From contig JAAXQM010000200.1 in assembly GCA_012974295.1 (NCBI GenBank), positions 1-11,643 of the forward strand: 11,643 nucleotides of DNA, written 5' to 3'. This document shows, piece by piece, positions 1 through 6,692 of the stretch (its first letter is position 1; each line of letters opens with the position of its first letter). A program made the position numbers and the translations under genes. The stretch is from Dehalococcoidales bacterium. Lineage in GTDB: Bacteria > Chloroflexota > Dehalococcoidia > E44-bin15. Under the pieces are notes generated by a model. It did no database searches. It had not been told where the DNA came from and saw only the letters and a list, made by a program, of their open reading frames with translations.

Positions 1-972
1 GGGTTGAAGCTTCTCCCCATATTCTTTAAATAATGGCGACCGGACTTGCCGTCGCAAGTTAGCGACATCAACGGAGACAGGATACGATCTGACCTTGATC
101 TGACGGCCATCAAGTAGAATATTGCGTTCACGATAATCAACCTCAGCCCCTTCAATAAAAACTTCACACGTATGCAGGAAGTTATGGACATCCTCCTGGG
201 TTTGTAGGCCTACAATATCGTTGGCACAAAGCCCCCGGCAGATAGAATCGCACATGTCGCGGGACAGGAGCTGCCAATAACGAGCGCCAGGCCACGGTAT
301 ATGAGTAAAGTGGTGAATTATGGCATTGGGGATTTGTTCTCGAATGTAACCTGCGGCAAGATACAGATGATAGTCATGGAGCATAACCAGTGGGGGTAAC
401 TCACTATCTGAGGCTTCGGCAATCACCGCTTCAGCGATGGTCTGGTTCACAGCTTTATAACCGTTCTCCCAGGCAGTACGAACGCGGGCATCGATATTGG
501 GAGTATGAGAGGAGTTCCACATATGGTGCTGCAAGAACCACAGCAGCGGGTTACAGATTACACTATAGAATTGATAGTATGTACTCCCTGAAGAAACGAC
601 AAAGCGAAGGTGAAGGTTGTGTCCTTGTATTGGAGCCTTGAAACGTCTACCGTGTGCCAATTCTGAAGCGCGGCGATCTCCCTCACCCATGGCGCTAGCG
701 ATCCAGGTGAGGTCCATGTATTGACTTAAGGCACTGAGAACCGTGACTACACCACCGCTGCCCCGGCGTCCTTTAAGATTACCCGCTTCATTAAGGGAAT
801 AATCGATGGGACCCCGGTTGCTCGCGATAATGAGATTCCTGTGACCTTCAAGGTCTTTACATAACGTTTGCAACGGAGGTCTACTAGCTTCGGGTGGCAT
901 TGTTTCTCCCAATGCACCCGACTCTTTATTTGTTGATTCAGATTGGCTTTCGCGCTCGATTGAACGTGTCAT
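1..972 (-). CDS. otsA: Trehalose-6-phosphate synthase-like glycosyltransferase (GT20), N-terminal part
   Basis: The reverse strand is open from an ATG at 972 to the window edge, giving 324 residues without a stop; the C-terminal part lies outside. Family motifs are clear: SNRGPIDY (about residues 51-58), the RGSGG glycine loop (about 69-73), VMLHDYHLYLA (the Asp-containing acceptor/donor region), HFTHIPWPGARYWQLL and CANDIVGLQTQEDVHNFL. These match OtsA-type retaining GT-B enzymes, which join glucose from a nucleotide sugar to glucose-6-phosphate to form trehalose-6-phosphate in the cytoplasm. The Arg/Lys phosphate-binding pair of the C-terminal domain is not in view. Homology begins near residue 46. 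The first 45 residues are a hydrophilic extension, and Met25 (ATG at 900) has a GGGAG ribosome site and may be the true start. An in-frame TGA lies just upstream of the 972 ATG. Glucosylglycerol-phosphate synthase is a related alternative. The gene is divergent from alaS. Confidence 0.85.
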   Translation of the reverse strand, partial: MTRSIERESQSESTNKESGALGETMPPEASRPPLQTLCKDLEGHRNLIIASNRGPIDYSLNEAGNLKGRRGSGGVVTVLSALSQYMDLTWIASAMGEGDRRASELAHGRRFKAPIQGHNLHLRFVVSSGSTYYQFYSVICNPLLWFLQHHMWNSSHTPNIDARVRTAWENGYKAVNQTIAEAVIAEASDSELPPLVMLHDYHLYLAAGYIREQIPNAIIHHFTHIPWPGARYWQLLSRDMCDSICRGLCANDIVGLQTQEDVHNFLHTCEVFIEGAEVDYRERNILLDGRQIKVRSYPVSVDVANLRRQVRSPLFKEYGEKLQP

Positions 973-988
973 AGGCGGGTGTCAAAAG

Positions 989-1016
989 CTTATCATGTGG
1001 GCTCCAGTATTGTCAA
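989..1016 (-). promoter_or_regulatory. Candidate sigma70-type promoter of the GT20 gene
   Basis: On the reverse strand there is a perfect TTGACA -35 box (1016-1011), a 16-bp spacer and GATAAG as -10 (994-989, 4/6 match). The -10 ends 16 nt before the ATG at 972, so a leader would be only about 10 nt. If the SD-preceded ATG at 900 is used instead, the leader is of ordinary length. The -35 is convincing and the -10 is mediocre. Confidence 0.4.
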
Positions 1017-1025
1017 GCTGAGATA

Positions 1026-1102
1026 GGATTATTAATGTGTGAGTTCATAGTGAAAGGACCACCCTGATGGGTGATAATCCAAGCGAAGCAGCGCAGCTTT
1101 GC
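1026..1102. other. Cluster of nested and adjacent hairpins
   Basis: GGATTAT (1026-1032) pairs perfectly with ATAATCC (1074-1080). The enclosed segment contains TTCA-TAG-TGAA (1044-1054) and CACCC-TGAT-GGGTG (1060-1073), so the region can be drawn as a three-stem junction. It is followed by GCGAAGC-AGCGCA-GCTTTGC (1083-1102), a 7-bp stem with one G-U pair. This is seen by hand only. It could be a structured RNA, a degraded repeat or chance, and no known RNA family is recognised. Confidence 0.35.
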
Positions 1103-1111
1103 ATTCGAATC

Positions 1112-1233
1112 GAGACCGATGAAAAAGAAGTGCAGGATACTTCCTGCCGGGGGTCTGGGGGTGTCCCCCAGCTATAAAAATCCCCCATGATTGGGGGATA
1201 TAGGGGGTTGATTAAGACTATTTCAGCAGTCTC
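1112..1233. mobile_element. MITE-like element, copy 1 (122 bp)
   Basis: This is a 122-bp unit bounded by imperfect terminal inverted repeats: GAGACCGATGAAAAAG on the left and, read on the reverse strand, GAGACTGCTGAAATAG on the right (13/16). The flanking pentamers GAATC (1107-1111) and GACTC (1234-1238) agree at 4/5, as expected of an aged target duplication. It encodes no protein. Internal hairpins are GCAGGA-TACT-TCCTGC (1132-1147), CTGGGGG-TGT-CCCCCAG (1155-1171) and ATCCCCC-ATGATT-GGGGGAT (1180-1199). It matches the second copy at 8370-8491 over its full length and in the same orientation, with 9 substitutions and no gaps. A non-autonomous transposon is the best reading; the mobilising transposase family is unknown. 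Confidence 0.8.
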
Positions 1234-1269
1234 GACTCTTTTTAATGGTCATTATATGGCTAAGGTGTC

Positions 1270-1292
1270 ATCATTCGGCTTGACCGGATGAT
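1270..1292. repeat. Palindromic intergenic hairpin, CTTGA loop (first)
   Basis: ATCATTCGG (1270-1278), loop CTTGA, then CCGGATGAT (1284-1292): a 9-bp stem with one G-U pair. The loop is identical to that of the palindrome at 1324-1344, which suggests two members of one REP-like family. Confidence 0.5.
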
Positions 1293-1323
1293 CCAGGAGG
1301 TATACTGAAACCAGTTTATGGAT

Positions 1324-1344
1324 TTGCCCGACTTGATCGGGCAA
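1324..1344. repeat. Palindromic intergenic hairpin, CTTGA loop (second)
   Basis: TTGCCCGA (1324-1331), loop CTTGA, then TCGGGCAA (1337-1344): a perfect 8-bp stem. There is no T-run after it, so it does not look like an intrinsic terminator. It is followed at 1352-1366 and 1378-1392 by an imperfect 15-bp direct repeat (TACGGTAGGAATCGG against TATGGTAGAAGTCGG). Confidence 0.5.
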
Positions 1345-1436
1345 TGACTAGTACGGTAGGAATCGGGTAGTGACAGATATGGTAGAAGTCGGTCTAGCTT
1401 CTCTTTCGATACACGGATAAAGGGGATACCCGCTCA

Positions 1437-1466
1437 TTGACATAGTACCCTATGTTACTCTAAAAT
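1437..1466 (+). promoter_or_regulatory. alaS promoter (sigma70-like)
   Basis: A perfect TTGACA (1437-1442), an 18-bp spacer and TAAAAT (1461-1466, 5/6) lie directly upstream of alaS. Transcription would start near 1473, leaving a leader of about 14 nt that carries the AGGAAGG ribosome site at its extreme 5' end. This is the best promoter in the window and probably drives alaS-ruvX-aroE and possibly genes beyond. Confidence 0.65.
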
Positions 1467-1486
1467 CGCCTAGGAAGGCGTTAAGT

Positions 1487-4114
1487 GTGAATAGTAACGA
1501 AATACGTGAGATATTCCTTCTTTTTTTTAAGGAGAAGGAGCATCGGTTGATTCCCAGTTCCTCCCTGATACCAAAGTCGGACCCCACGCTACTGCTGACC
1601 ACTGCGGGAATGGTGCAATTAAAGCGTTATTTCACCGGTGAGGTAACTCCACCGCATCCCCGCCTGGCATCCTGCCAGAAGTGCTTTCGTACCACGGACA
1701 TTGACTGTGTGGGTGACGCAAAACATCTTACGTTCTTCGAGATGCTGGGTAATTTCAGCGTGGGCGACTATTTTAAGAGAGAGGCTATTCAGTGGGCCTG
1801 GGAGTTTGTAACACAGAGGTTAGGGCTTTCCCGGCAGCGCCTGTGGGTGACAATATACCTGGATGACGATGAGGCTTTCGATTACTGGCGAGAGTTAGGC
1901 TTACCCGAAGAGAGGATCATTCGCTTTGGCGATGAGGAGAACTTCTGGGGGCCAGCCGGTGATACCGGGCCATGTGGGCCATGCAGCGAGATTCACTACG
2001 ACCACGGTGAGGGTGTTGGTTGCGGTAGTCACGACTGCGGACCGAACTGCGATTGCAGCCGCTTCAGTGAGATATGGAACCTGGTATTCACCCAATACGA
2101 CCAGCAAAGCGATGGCAGCCGCATCCCGTTACCCAAGCCCAACATAGATACCGGTATGGGGCTGGAACGAACCGCAGCAGCGATGCAGGAAGCAACCTCG
2201 GTTTATGATACCGACTTGTTCGTTCCTCTCATAGAACTCGTCGGTGATATGACTGGTAAAAAATATGGGGAGGATGAGGCTACCGATAGGGCTATTAGGG
2301 TAGTGGCAGAGCACGCGCGTGCCATTACGTTCTTGATTGGCGACGGTGTGCTACCCTTCAACGTGGGAAGGGGCTATGTGCTGCGGCGTGTGCTGCGGCG
2401 TGCTGCTCTCTTTGGCAGGAAACTGGGGATGGAGGAGCAGTTCCTCGGCACGCTGGCGCAGGCTGTTATTGCACAAATGGGGTCAACATATCCTGAGCTT
2501 AAAAGAGGTCAAGAAAATATCCTCAACACCATCGCAGCAGAGGAAATGAGGTTTGACCAGACCCTGAACGTGGGCCTCAATCTGCTCGACGGATTTGTTG
2601 AGGAAACTAAGAGCAACGGGAAAGATTCCATATCCGGTAAGGATATCTTCAAGCTATACGATACCTATGGCTTTCCGAAAGAGCTCACCGCTGAGATCGC
2701 CGCTGAAAACGGGCTTTCAGTGGATTTGGAAGGCTTTGAGGCGGAGATGGAGCGCCAGCGGGGGCGGGCACGTATTGTTCCAGGTAAGACCTCGTTCACG
2801 GGCACCGGGAAACTGCAGGTGCTCCCAACGCTCTTCATCGGCTATAAATCTTTGAGGCGTGACACCCAGGTAACAGCCTTAACCGTAGATGGGAAGGCGA
2901 TAGAAAGTGTAGAGCAAGGTCAGGAAGTAGTGGTGTATCTCTCTGAGACACCATTCTATGGCGAGATGGGTGGTCAGGTTGGTGATACTGGTGAGATTAC
3001 TGGTCCACGTGGTCGCTTCGCGGTCATTAATTCCATTTCACCTATTCCTAATGTGATAATCCACCAAGGCAATGTAGTCGAAGGAGAAATATCAGTGGGT
3101 GACACTGTCAAAGCGCATGTGAACAGAGAACGCCGCCAGGACATCGCGCGTAATCACACCGCAACCCACCTACTCCAGTCGGCGCTGCGTGAAGTACTGG
3201 GAGGACATGTGCGGCAGTCAGGCTCTCTGGTAGATCCGGATCACCTCAGGTTTGATTTCGCTCACCCCAGCGCGGTGACGGAAGAGGAACTATCACAGAT
3301 TCAGCATAAAGTAAACGAGAAGATACGCCAGAACTTTAAAGTGACGGCCAGTAATATGCCCTATCAACAGGCACTGGATAGGGGCGCGCTTGCTTTCTTT
3401 GAGGAACAGTATGGCGATGAGGTGCGGGTGCTGGAAATCGGAAAGCCACCGATCAGCACTGAGCTATGCGGGGGCACCCACGTGAAGGCAACAGGAGAGA
3501 TCGGTTATTTCCATGTAGTTGACGAGAGCAGCATCGGGGCCGGGCTACGTCGGATCGAGGCGGTAACCGGTAGAGGCGCCGAGAGTTATATCGATATGCA
3601 GCTCTCCATCATCGATGAGGTTGCCGAGGATCTCAAAGCCTCTCCCTCGGAGATTAAGAGCCGCATCGCCGCCCTCCATAGCGAAATCGATACCGAAAGA
3701 AAAAGAGCCCTTGCACTGGAGCGTGAGCTCTCAAAGAATGCTGTAGGATCATTGCTTGGGGATGTGGTCACGATAAACGGAATCCCGGTGCTTACGGCAC
3801 GGGTTCCCGCCTCAAATATGGAAGCTTTGCGCCAGACGGGTGACTTGATTAAGGATAGCTTAGAAAGTATATTCGTTGTCCTGGGAGCAGTATATGGCGA
3901 TCAGGCTAACTTTGTGGCAATGCTCACGCCGGACCTGGTAAAAAAGGGTCTGCATGCTGGCGAGATCGTGAAGCAGGTTGCCCAGGTCACCGGTGGCCGC
4001 GGTGGCGGCCGGGCGGAAATGGGGCAGGGCGGAGGTAAGGATATTAACAGGCTGGATAATGCCCTAAACCTGGTGAGAGATTTGGTAACTAAACATGGCG
4101 ATTCTGGGACTTGA
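1487..4114 (+). CDS. alaS: Alanyl-tRNA synthetase
   Basis: This 875-residue class II synthetase charges tRNA-Ala with alanine in the cytoplasm. The length is normal for a bacterial AlaRS. Seen in order: motif 2 with CFRTTDIDCVGDAKHLTFFE (about 66-85), GPCGPCSEIHYD with the following Cys-rich stretch (161-190), motif 3 DTGMGLERTAA (221-231), the editing-domain zinc ligands H557/H561 (HTATH) and C661/H665 (CGGTH), a charged helical segment (about 690-740) and the glycine-rich C-Ala region TGGRGGGRAEMGQGGG (835-850). The start is GTG at 1487, preceded 8 nt upstream by AGGAAGG. Its last 20 bp overlap ruvX, a pairing that implies translational coupling. No key residue appears to be missing. Confidence 0.97.
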   Translation: MNSNEIREIFLLFFKEKEHRLIPSSSLIPKSDPTLLLTTAGMVQLKRYFTGEVTPPHPRLASCQKCFRTTDIDCVGDAKHLTFFEMLGNFSVGDYFKREAIQWAWEFVTQRLGLSRQRLWVTIYLDDDEAFDYWRELGLPEERIIRFGDEENFWGPAGDTGPCGPCSEIHYDHGEGVGCGSHDCGPNCDCSRFSEIWNLVFTQYDQQSDGSRIPLPKPNIDTGMGLERTAAAMQEATSVYDTDLFVPLIELVGDMTGKKYGEDEATDRAIRVVAEHARAITFLIGDGVLPFNVGRGYVLRRVLRRAALFGRKLGMEEQFLGTLAQAVIAQMGSTYPELKRGQENILNTIAAEEMRFDQTLNVGLNLLDGFVEETKSNGKDSISGKDIFKLYDTYGFPKELTAEIAAENGLSVDLEGFEAEMERQRGRARIVPGKTSFTGTGKLQVLPTLFIGYKSLRRDTQVTALTVDGKAIESVEQGQEVVVYLSETPFYGEMGGQVGDTGEITGPRGRFAVINSISPIPNVIIHQGNVVEGEISVGDTVKAHVNRERRQDIARNHTATHLLQSALREVLGGHVRQSGSLVDPDHLRFDFAHPSAVTEEELSQIQHKVNEKIRQNFKVTASNMPYQQALDRGALAFFEEQYGDEVRVLEIGKPPISTELCGGTHVKATGEIGYFHVVDESSIGAGLRRIEAVTGRGAESYIDMQLSIIDEVAEDLKASPSEIKSRIAALHSEIDTERKRALALERELSKNAVGSLLGDVVTINGIPVLTARVPASNMEALRQTGDLIKDSLESIFVVLGAVYGDQANFVAMLTPDLVKKGLHAGEIVKQVAQVTGGRGGGRAEMGQGGGKDINRLDNALNLVRDLVTKHGDSGT

Positions 4115-4502
4115 CGTCGGTGAGAAGCGAATCGGGGTAGCTCTCGCCGAAGGACTACTCGCTATCCCCCTCACTGTAATTGACAGGAGAGTGGAAGAGA
4201 CAGATATGGAACTGATCATGGCCCTGGTCGAGGAGTACAAGGCGGAGCGCATCGTGGTTGGGCTTCCCCGCTTAATGAACGGCGATATCGGTACGCAGGC
4301 AGAAGAGACTCTCTCTTTCTCCGGAGCGCTTGCTGAGCATGTCGATATTCCTGTGGATACCTGGGATGAGCGTTTATCCACCGTTACAGCAGAGCGCTTA
4401 CTGATTGATACAGGAATGAAAAGGAAGAAGCGAAAAGGGAAGATCGATGCCATGGCAGCGGCCATAATATTGCAGGCTTACCTTGATGGAACAAATAAAT
4501 GA
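4095..4502 (+). CDS. ruvX: RuvX/YqgF-family Holliday junction resolvase-like nuclease
   Basis: A 135-residue RNase H-fold protein of normal length. Acidic active-site residues are D7 in LGLDVGEKRIGVA, E92 in TWDERLSTVTAERLL and D118 in KGKIDAMAAAIILQAYL. VVGLP (54-58) is the usual central strand. The family is a putative Holliday junction resolvase, and in E. coli YqgF is linked to processing of the 5' end of pre-16S rRNA; the sequence does not say which role dominates here. It starts inside the 3' end of alaS (20-bp overlap) and its stop overlaps the aroE start as ATGA, so the three genes are very likely translated from one mRNA. A lysine/arginine-rich segment (about 109-117) precedes the final helix. 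Confidence 0.92.
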   Translation: MAILGLDVGEKRIGVALAEGLLAIPLTVIDRRVEETDMELIMALVEEYKAERIVVGLPRLMNGDIGTQAEETLSFSGALAEHVDIPVDTWDERLSTVTAERLLIDTGMKRKKRKGKIDAMAAAIILQAYLDGTNK

Positions 4503-5437
4503 CGAAATATATGGGCCTCATCGGCTACCCGTTGGGGCATTCGGTGTCCCCCGCTATGCATCGGGCAGCGTTTGGCCACTATAAGCTCGACATGAGCTAT
4601 GAAGCCTGGGAAACAGAGCCATCGGAATTAGTAACTACTGTAAATCGACTGCGCGATCCTGAATATCTCGGTGCTAATGTTACCGTACCCCATAAGGAAG
4701 CGGTGATATCCTTAATGGATGAACTCGATGACCTCGCTCTGGAAATTGGTGCGGTGAATACCATAGCGAATCGCGGTGGTCGGCTGGTTGGTTATAACAC
4801 GGATGCCGGCGGCTTTTTAATGGCATTACGAAAAGAGGGGGGATTTGATCCGGTCGGTAAGAGCGCGGTGCTTATCGGTGCCGGAGGTGTAGCTCGTGCG
4901 GCGGGCTTTGCCCTGGCAAGGGCAGGGGCGAAGTCCCTAACCTTTACGGACATTATTGCAGAGCAAGCGTACAAGCTTGTATCCGACCTGGTGCGAAGCC
5001 TTGCGCGCACGCAGGGGCCGCCGCCGAGAAGTTGTCTCGATGCTAAGGATGTAGGAGGGATCACCTCTCTGGACTATAATATGTACCCTCTCCCGGAGGT
5101 AACGGCAGTCTCGCAGAATGATACGCGGTTCAAGGAGGCATTATCGAGCTGCGACCTTATAGTAAACTGCTCGCCGGTAGGGATGAAGCATAGCGAGACA
5201 GAGCGAAGATCGCCAGTGGAGGCGAAGCTGCTAACGAAGGGGGCTCTGGTCTATGATGTGGTGTACAATCCTCTTGAGACGGCGCTGCTTGCTGATGCAA
5301 AAAAGGTAGGGGCACAAACCCTGGGCGGCCTTGCCATGCTCGTCTATCAGGGTGCAATGTCCTTCGACCTGTGGACGGGAAAGGAAGCACCAATAGACAT
5401 AATGTTTGCAGCGGCACAAGAGGCACTTCAGGAATAG
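4499..5437 (+). CDS. aroE: Shikimate dehydrogenase
   Basis: A 312-residue enzyme that reduces 3-dehydroshikimate to shikimate (fourth shikimate-pathway step). The substrate domain has GYPLGHSVSPAMHRAAF with S15 and S17, NVTVPHKEAV with catalytic K66, NTIA with N87, and YNTDAGGF with catalytic D102. The cofactor domain has GAGGVARA (127-134), NCSPVGM (223-229), and Q284 in YQGAMSFDLWTG. Two oddities stand out. The strand after the glycine loop ends in FTDI with D151, where NADP-type AroE usually has Asn-Arg-Thr/Ser, suggesting NAD preference. The stretch between D151 and the CDLIVN strand is about 30 residues longer than in E. coli AroE, which explains the overall length. It overlaps ruvX by 4 bp, and aroC follows after 35 bp. 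The quinate/shikimate dehydrogenase subgroup is an alternative, but the neighbouring genes favour biosynthesis. Confidence 0.94.
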   Translation: MTKYMGLIGYPLGHSVSPAMHRAAFGHYKLDMSYEAWETEPSELVTTVNRLRDPEYLGANVTVPHKEAVISLMDELDDLALEIGAVNTIANRGGRLVGYNTDAGGFLMALRKEGGFDPVGKSAVLIGAGGVARAAGFALARAGAKSLTFTDIIAEQAYKLVSDLVRSLARTQGPPPRSCLDAKDVGGITSLDYNMYPLPEVTAVSQNDTRFKEALSSCDLIVNCSPVGMKHSETERRSPVEAKLLTKGALVYDVVYNPLETALLADAKKVGAQTLGGLAMLVYQGAMSFDLWTGKEAPIDIMFAAAQEALQE

Positions 5438-5472
5438 CCGCTTGAAACGTCGCGGGGAAGGGCTGGTATAAA

Positions 5473-6624
5473 ATGTTTCGATATCTAACCGCGGGAGAAT
5501 CGCATGGCAGTGCACTTACTGCCATCATCGAGGGGGTACCAGCGGGGCTGTCCCTCGATGAGGAGTATATCGCTTACGATCTAGCGCGGCGCCAGGGGGG
5601 ATATGGGCGCTCGGCCCGCATGAAGATTGAGCAGGATAGGGCAGAAATTCTCTCCGGGGTACGTCACGGGCTTACTATAGGCAGCCCCATCTCGCTACTT
5701 ATTCGAAACCGCGATTGGGAGAACTGGAAGGAGATCATGGCGGTTGCCACCACGGAGACAGAGAGCGAGAAAGTTACCCGCCTCCGGCCTGGCCATGCCG
5801 ATCTGGCCGGGACAATTAAATATGGTCTGGACGACATTCGTCCCATCCTGGAGCGAGCCAGTGCCCGGGAGACAGCGGCGCGTGTCGCAGTCAGTGCAGT
5901 AGCAAGAAAGCTTCTCAAAGAGTTCGGTATTGAGATTCATAGCCATACGATTGCCATTGGGGGTGTATATGCAAAGAACGATGGAAGCGGGAAAATACAC
6001 TGGGATAATGTGGAGAAATCGCCGGTTCGCTGTTCTGAGGCTGAGACCGAGAAGAAGATGATGGCCGTAATAGATAAGGCAAAGGCAGACGGCGACACAT
6101 TGGGAGGTGTCTTTCAAGTAGTAGCCACTGGCGTTCCCATAGGGCTGGGGAGCCATGTTCACTGGGACCGTCGACTCAGCGGGAAAATCTCCCAGGCGAT
6201 AATGAGCATTAATGCAGTAAAAGGGGTAGAGATCGGTGCCGGCTTCTCGCTGGCAAACCTTCCAGGCTCCCAATCCCATGATATTATCGAGAGAGCAGGG
6301 CGAAAATGGCAACACGAAACAAATCGAGCTGGCGGCATCGAAGGTGGTATAACCAACGGTGAGCCTGTAGTGGTAAAAGCAGTGGTTAAGGCAATCCCCA
6401 CCCTGGCCAAACCATTACAATCAGTAGACCTCAAAACGGGCGAGTCGGTCGTGGCACATGTCGAGCGTAGTGATGTCTGTGTAGTCCCTGCTGCTGGTGT
6501 CATTGGCGAAGCCATGCTCGCCATTGTTCTAGCTGATGCTATGCTGGAAAAATTTGGAGGCGATCACGTCAAGGAGACAGTGCGTAATTATAAAAGCTAT
6601 CTTGGTGAGATAAATAAGATGTAG
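5473..6624 (+). CDS. aroC: Chorismate synthase
   Basis: A 383-residue enzyme, slightly longer than the E. coli one, that converts EPSP to chorismate (last shikimate-pathway step) using reduced FMN. Diagnostic segments are AGESHG with H11, RQGGYGRSARMKIEQD (40-55), RPGHADLAGTIKYGLDD with H108 (105-121), ERASARETAARV (127-138), SINAVKGVEIGAGF and GGIEGGITNGEPV. H11 and H108 correspond to the two catalytic histidines of the family. The ATG at 5473 has GGAAGGG about 10 nt upstream. It lies 35 bp after aroE and 68 bp before aroKB in the same direction, probably in the same operon. No separate flavin reductase is visible nearby, so the source of reduced FMN is unknown. Confidence 0.96.
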   Translation: MFRYLTAGESHGSALTAIIEGVPAGLSLDEEYIAYDLARRQGGYGRSARMKIEQDRAEILSGVRHGLTIGSPISLLIRNRDWENWKEIMAVATTETESEKVTRLRPGHADLAGTIKYGLDDIRPILERASARETAARVAVSAVARKLLKEFGIEIHSHTIAIGGVYAKNDGSGKIHWDNVEKSPVRCSEAETEKKMMAVIDKAKADGDTLGGVFQVVATGVPIGLGSHVHWDRRLSGKISQAIMSINAVKGVEIGAGFSLANLPGSQSHDIIERAGRKWQHETNRAGGIEGGITNGEPVVVKAVVKAIPTLAKPLQSVDLKTGESVVAHVERSDVCVVPAAGVIGEAMLAIVLADAMLEKFGGDHVKETVRNYKSYLGEINKM

Positions 6625-6674
6625 TATGGATATCGTGCGGAGCGAAAAAGGAAACATGCCGAGAATACCAAGGA

Positions 6675-6680
6675 TATAAT
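6675..6680 (+). promoter_or_regulatory. Possible -10 box upstream of aroKB
   Basis: A perfect TATAAT ends 12 nt before the aroKB ATG. No recognisable -35 lies 16-18 bp upstream and there is no extended -10 TG. If it is used, the transcript would start about 6 nt from the ATG and be essentially leaderless, which would fit the absence of a Shine-Dalgarno site there. Confidence 0.3.
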
Positions 6681-6692
6681 AACAACCAGCTA

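Larger units (their letters stand above)
973..1486. other. Gene-free divergent intergenic region rich in inverted repeats
   Basis: These 514 bp between the leftward GT20 gene and rightward alaS contain no credible protein gene. They hold a GT20 promoter candidate, nested hairpins (1026-1102), a MITE-like element (1112-1233), two palindromes sharing the loop CTTGA (1270-1344), an imperfect 15-bp direct repeat (1352-1366 and 1378-1392, 12/15 identical) and the alaS promoter (1437-1466). No tRNA and no T-box signature were recognised. Confidence 0.8.

Noticed and set aside
390..641. 83-codon plus-strand ORF near the left edge
   Set aside because: It is antisense to the GT20 frame, which is open without interruption on the minus strand with several family motifs.
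1060..1111. Extension of MITE homology to the left, based on a shared TGGGTGA before both copies
   Set aside because: The shared heptamer sits at different distances from the two elements and nothing else aligns; the 5-bp duplications mark the true ends.
1234..1245. T-rich stretch after MITE copy 1 as an intrinsic terminator
   Set aside because: CTTTTT follows, but no strong stem abuts it and the flanking genes are divergent, so no transcript needs to end there.
1112..1344. CRISPR array
   Set aside because: The repeats here are palindromes or a dispersed element, with no regularly spaced direct repeats and no cas genes.
1400..1486. T-box leader upstream of alaS
   Set aside because: The TGGNACCGCG T-box core and an intrinsic terminator are absent, and the predicted start of transcription leaves only about 14 nt of leader.
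4064..4465. 133-codon reverse-strand ORF opposite ruvX
   Set aside because: It is antisense to ruvX. Its Ser/Ile-rich composition reflects the complement of ruvX codons.
5695..6315. 206-codon reverse-strand ORF opposite aroC
   Set aside because: It lies wholly inside a clearly conserved chorismate synthase gene, has no recognisable domain and no good ribosome site; it is a shadow of the coding strand.
6626..6679. 17-codon ORF between aroC and aroKB, possible leader peptide
   Set aside because: It has no convincing ribosome site for its first ATG, no run of aromatic codons as an attenuator would have, and no terminator/antiterminator pair nearby.
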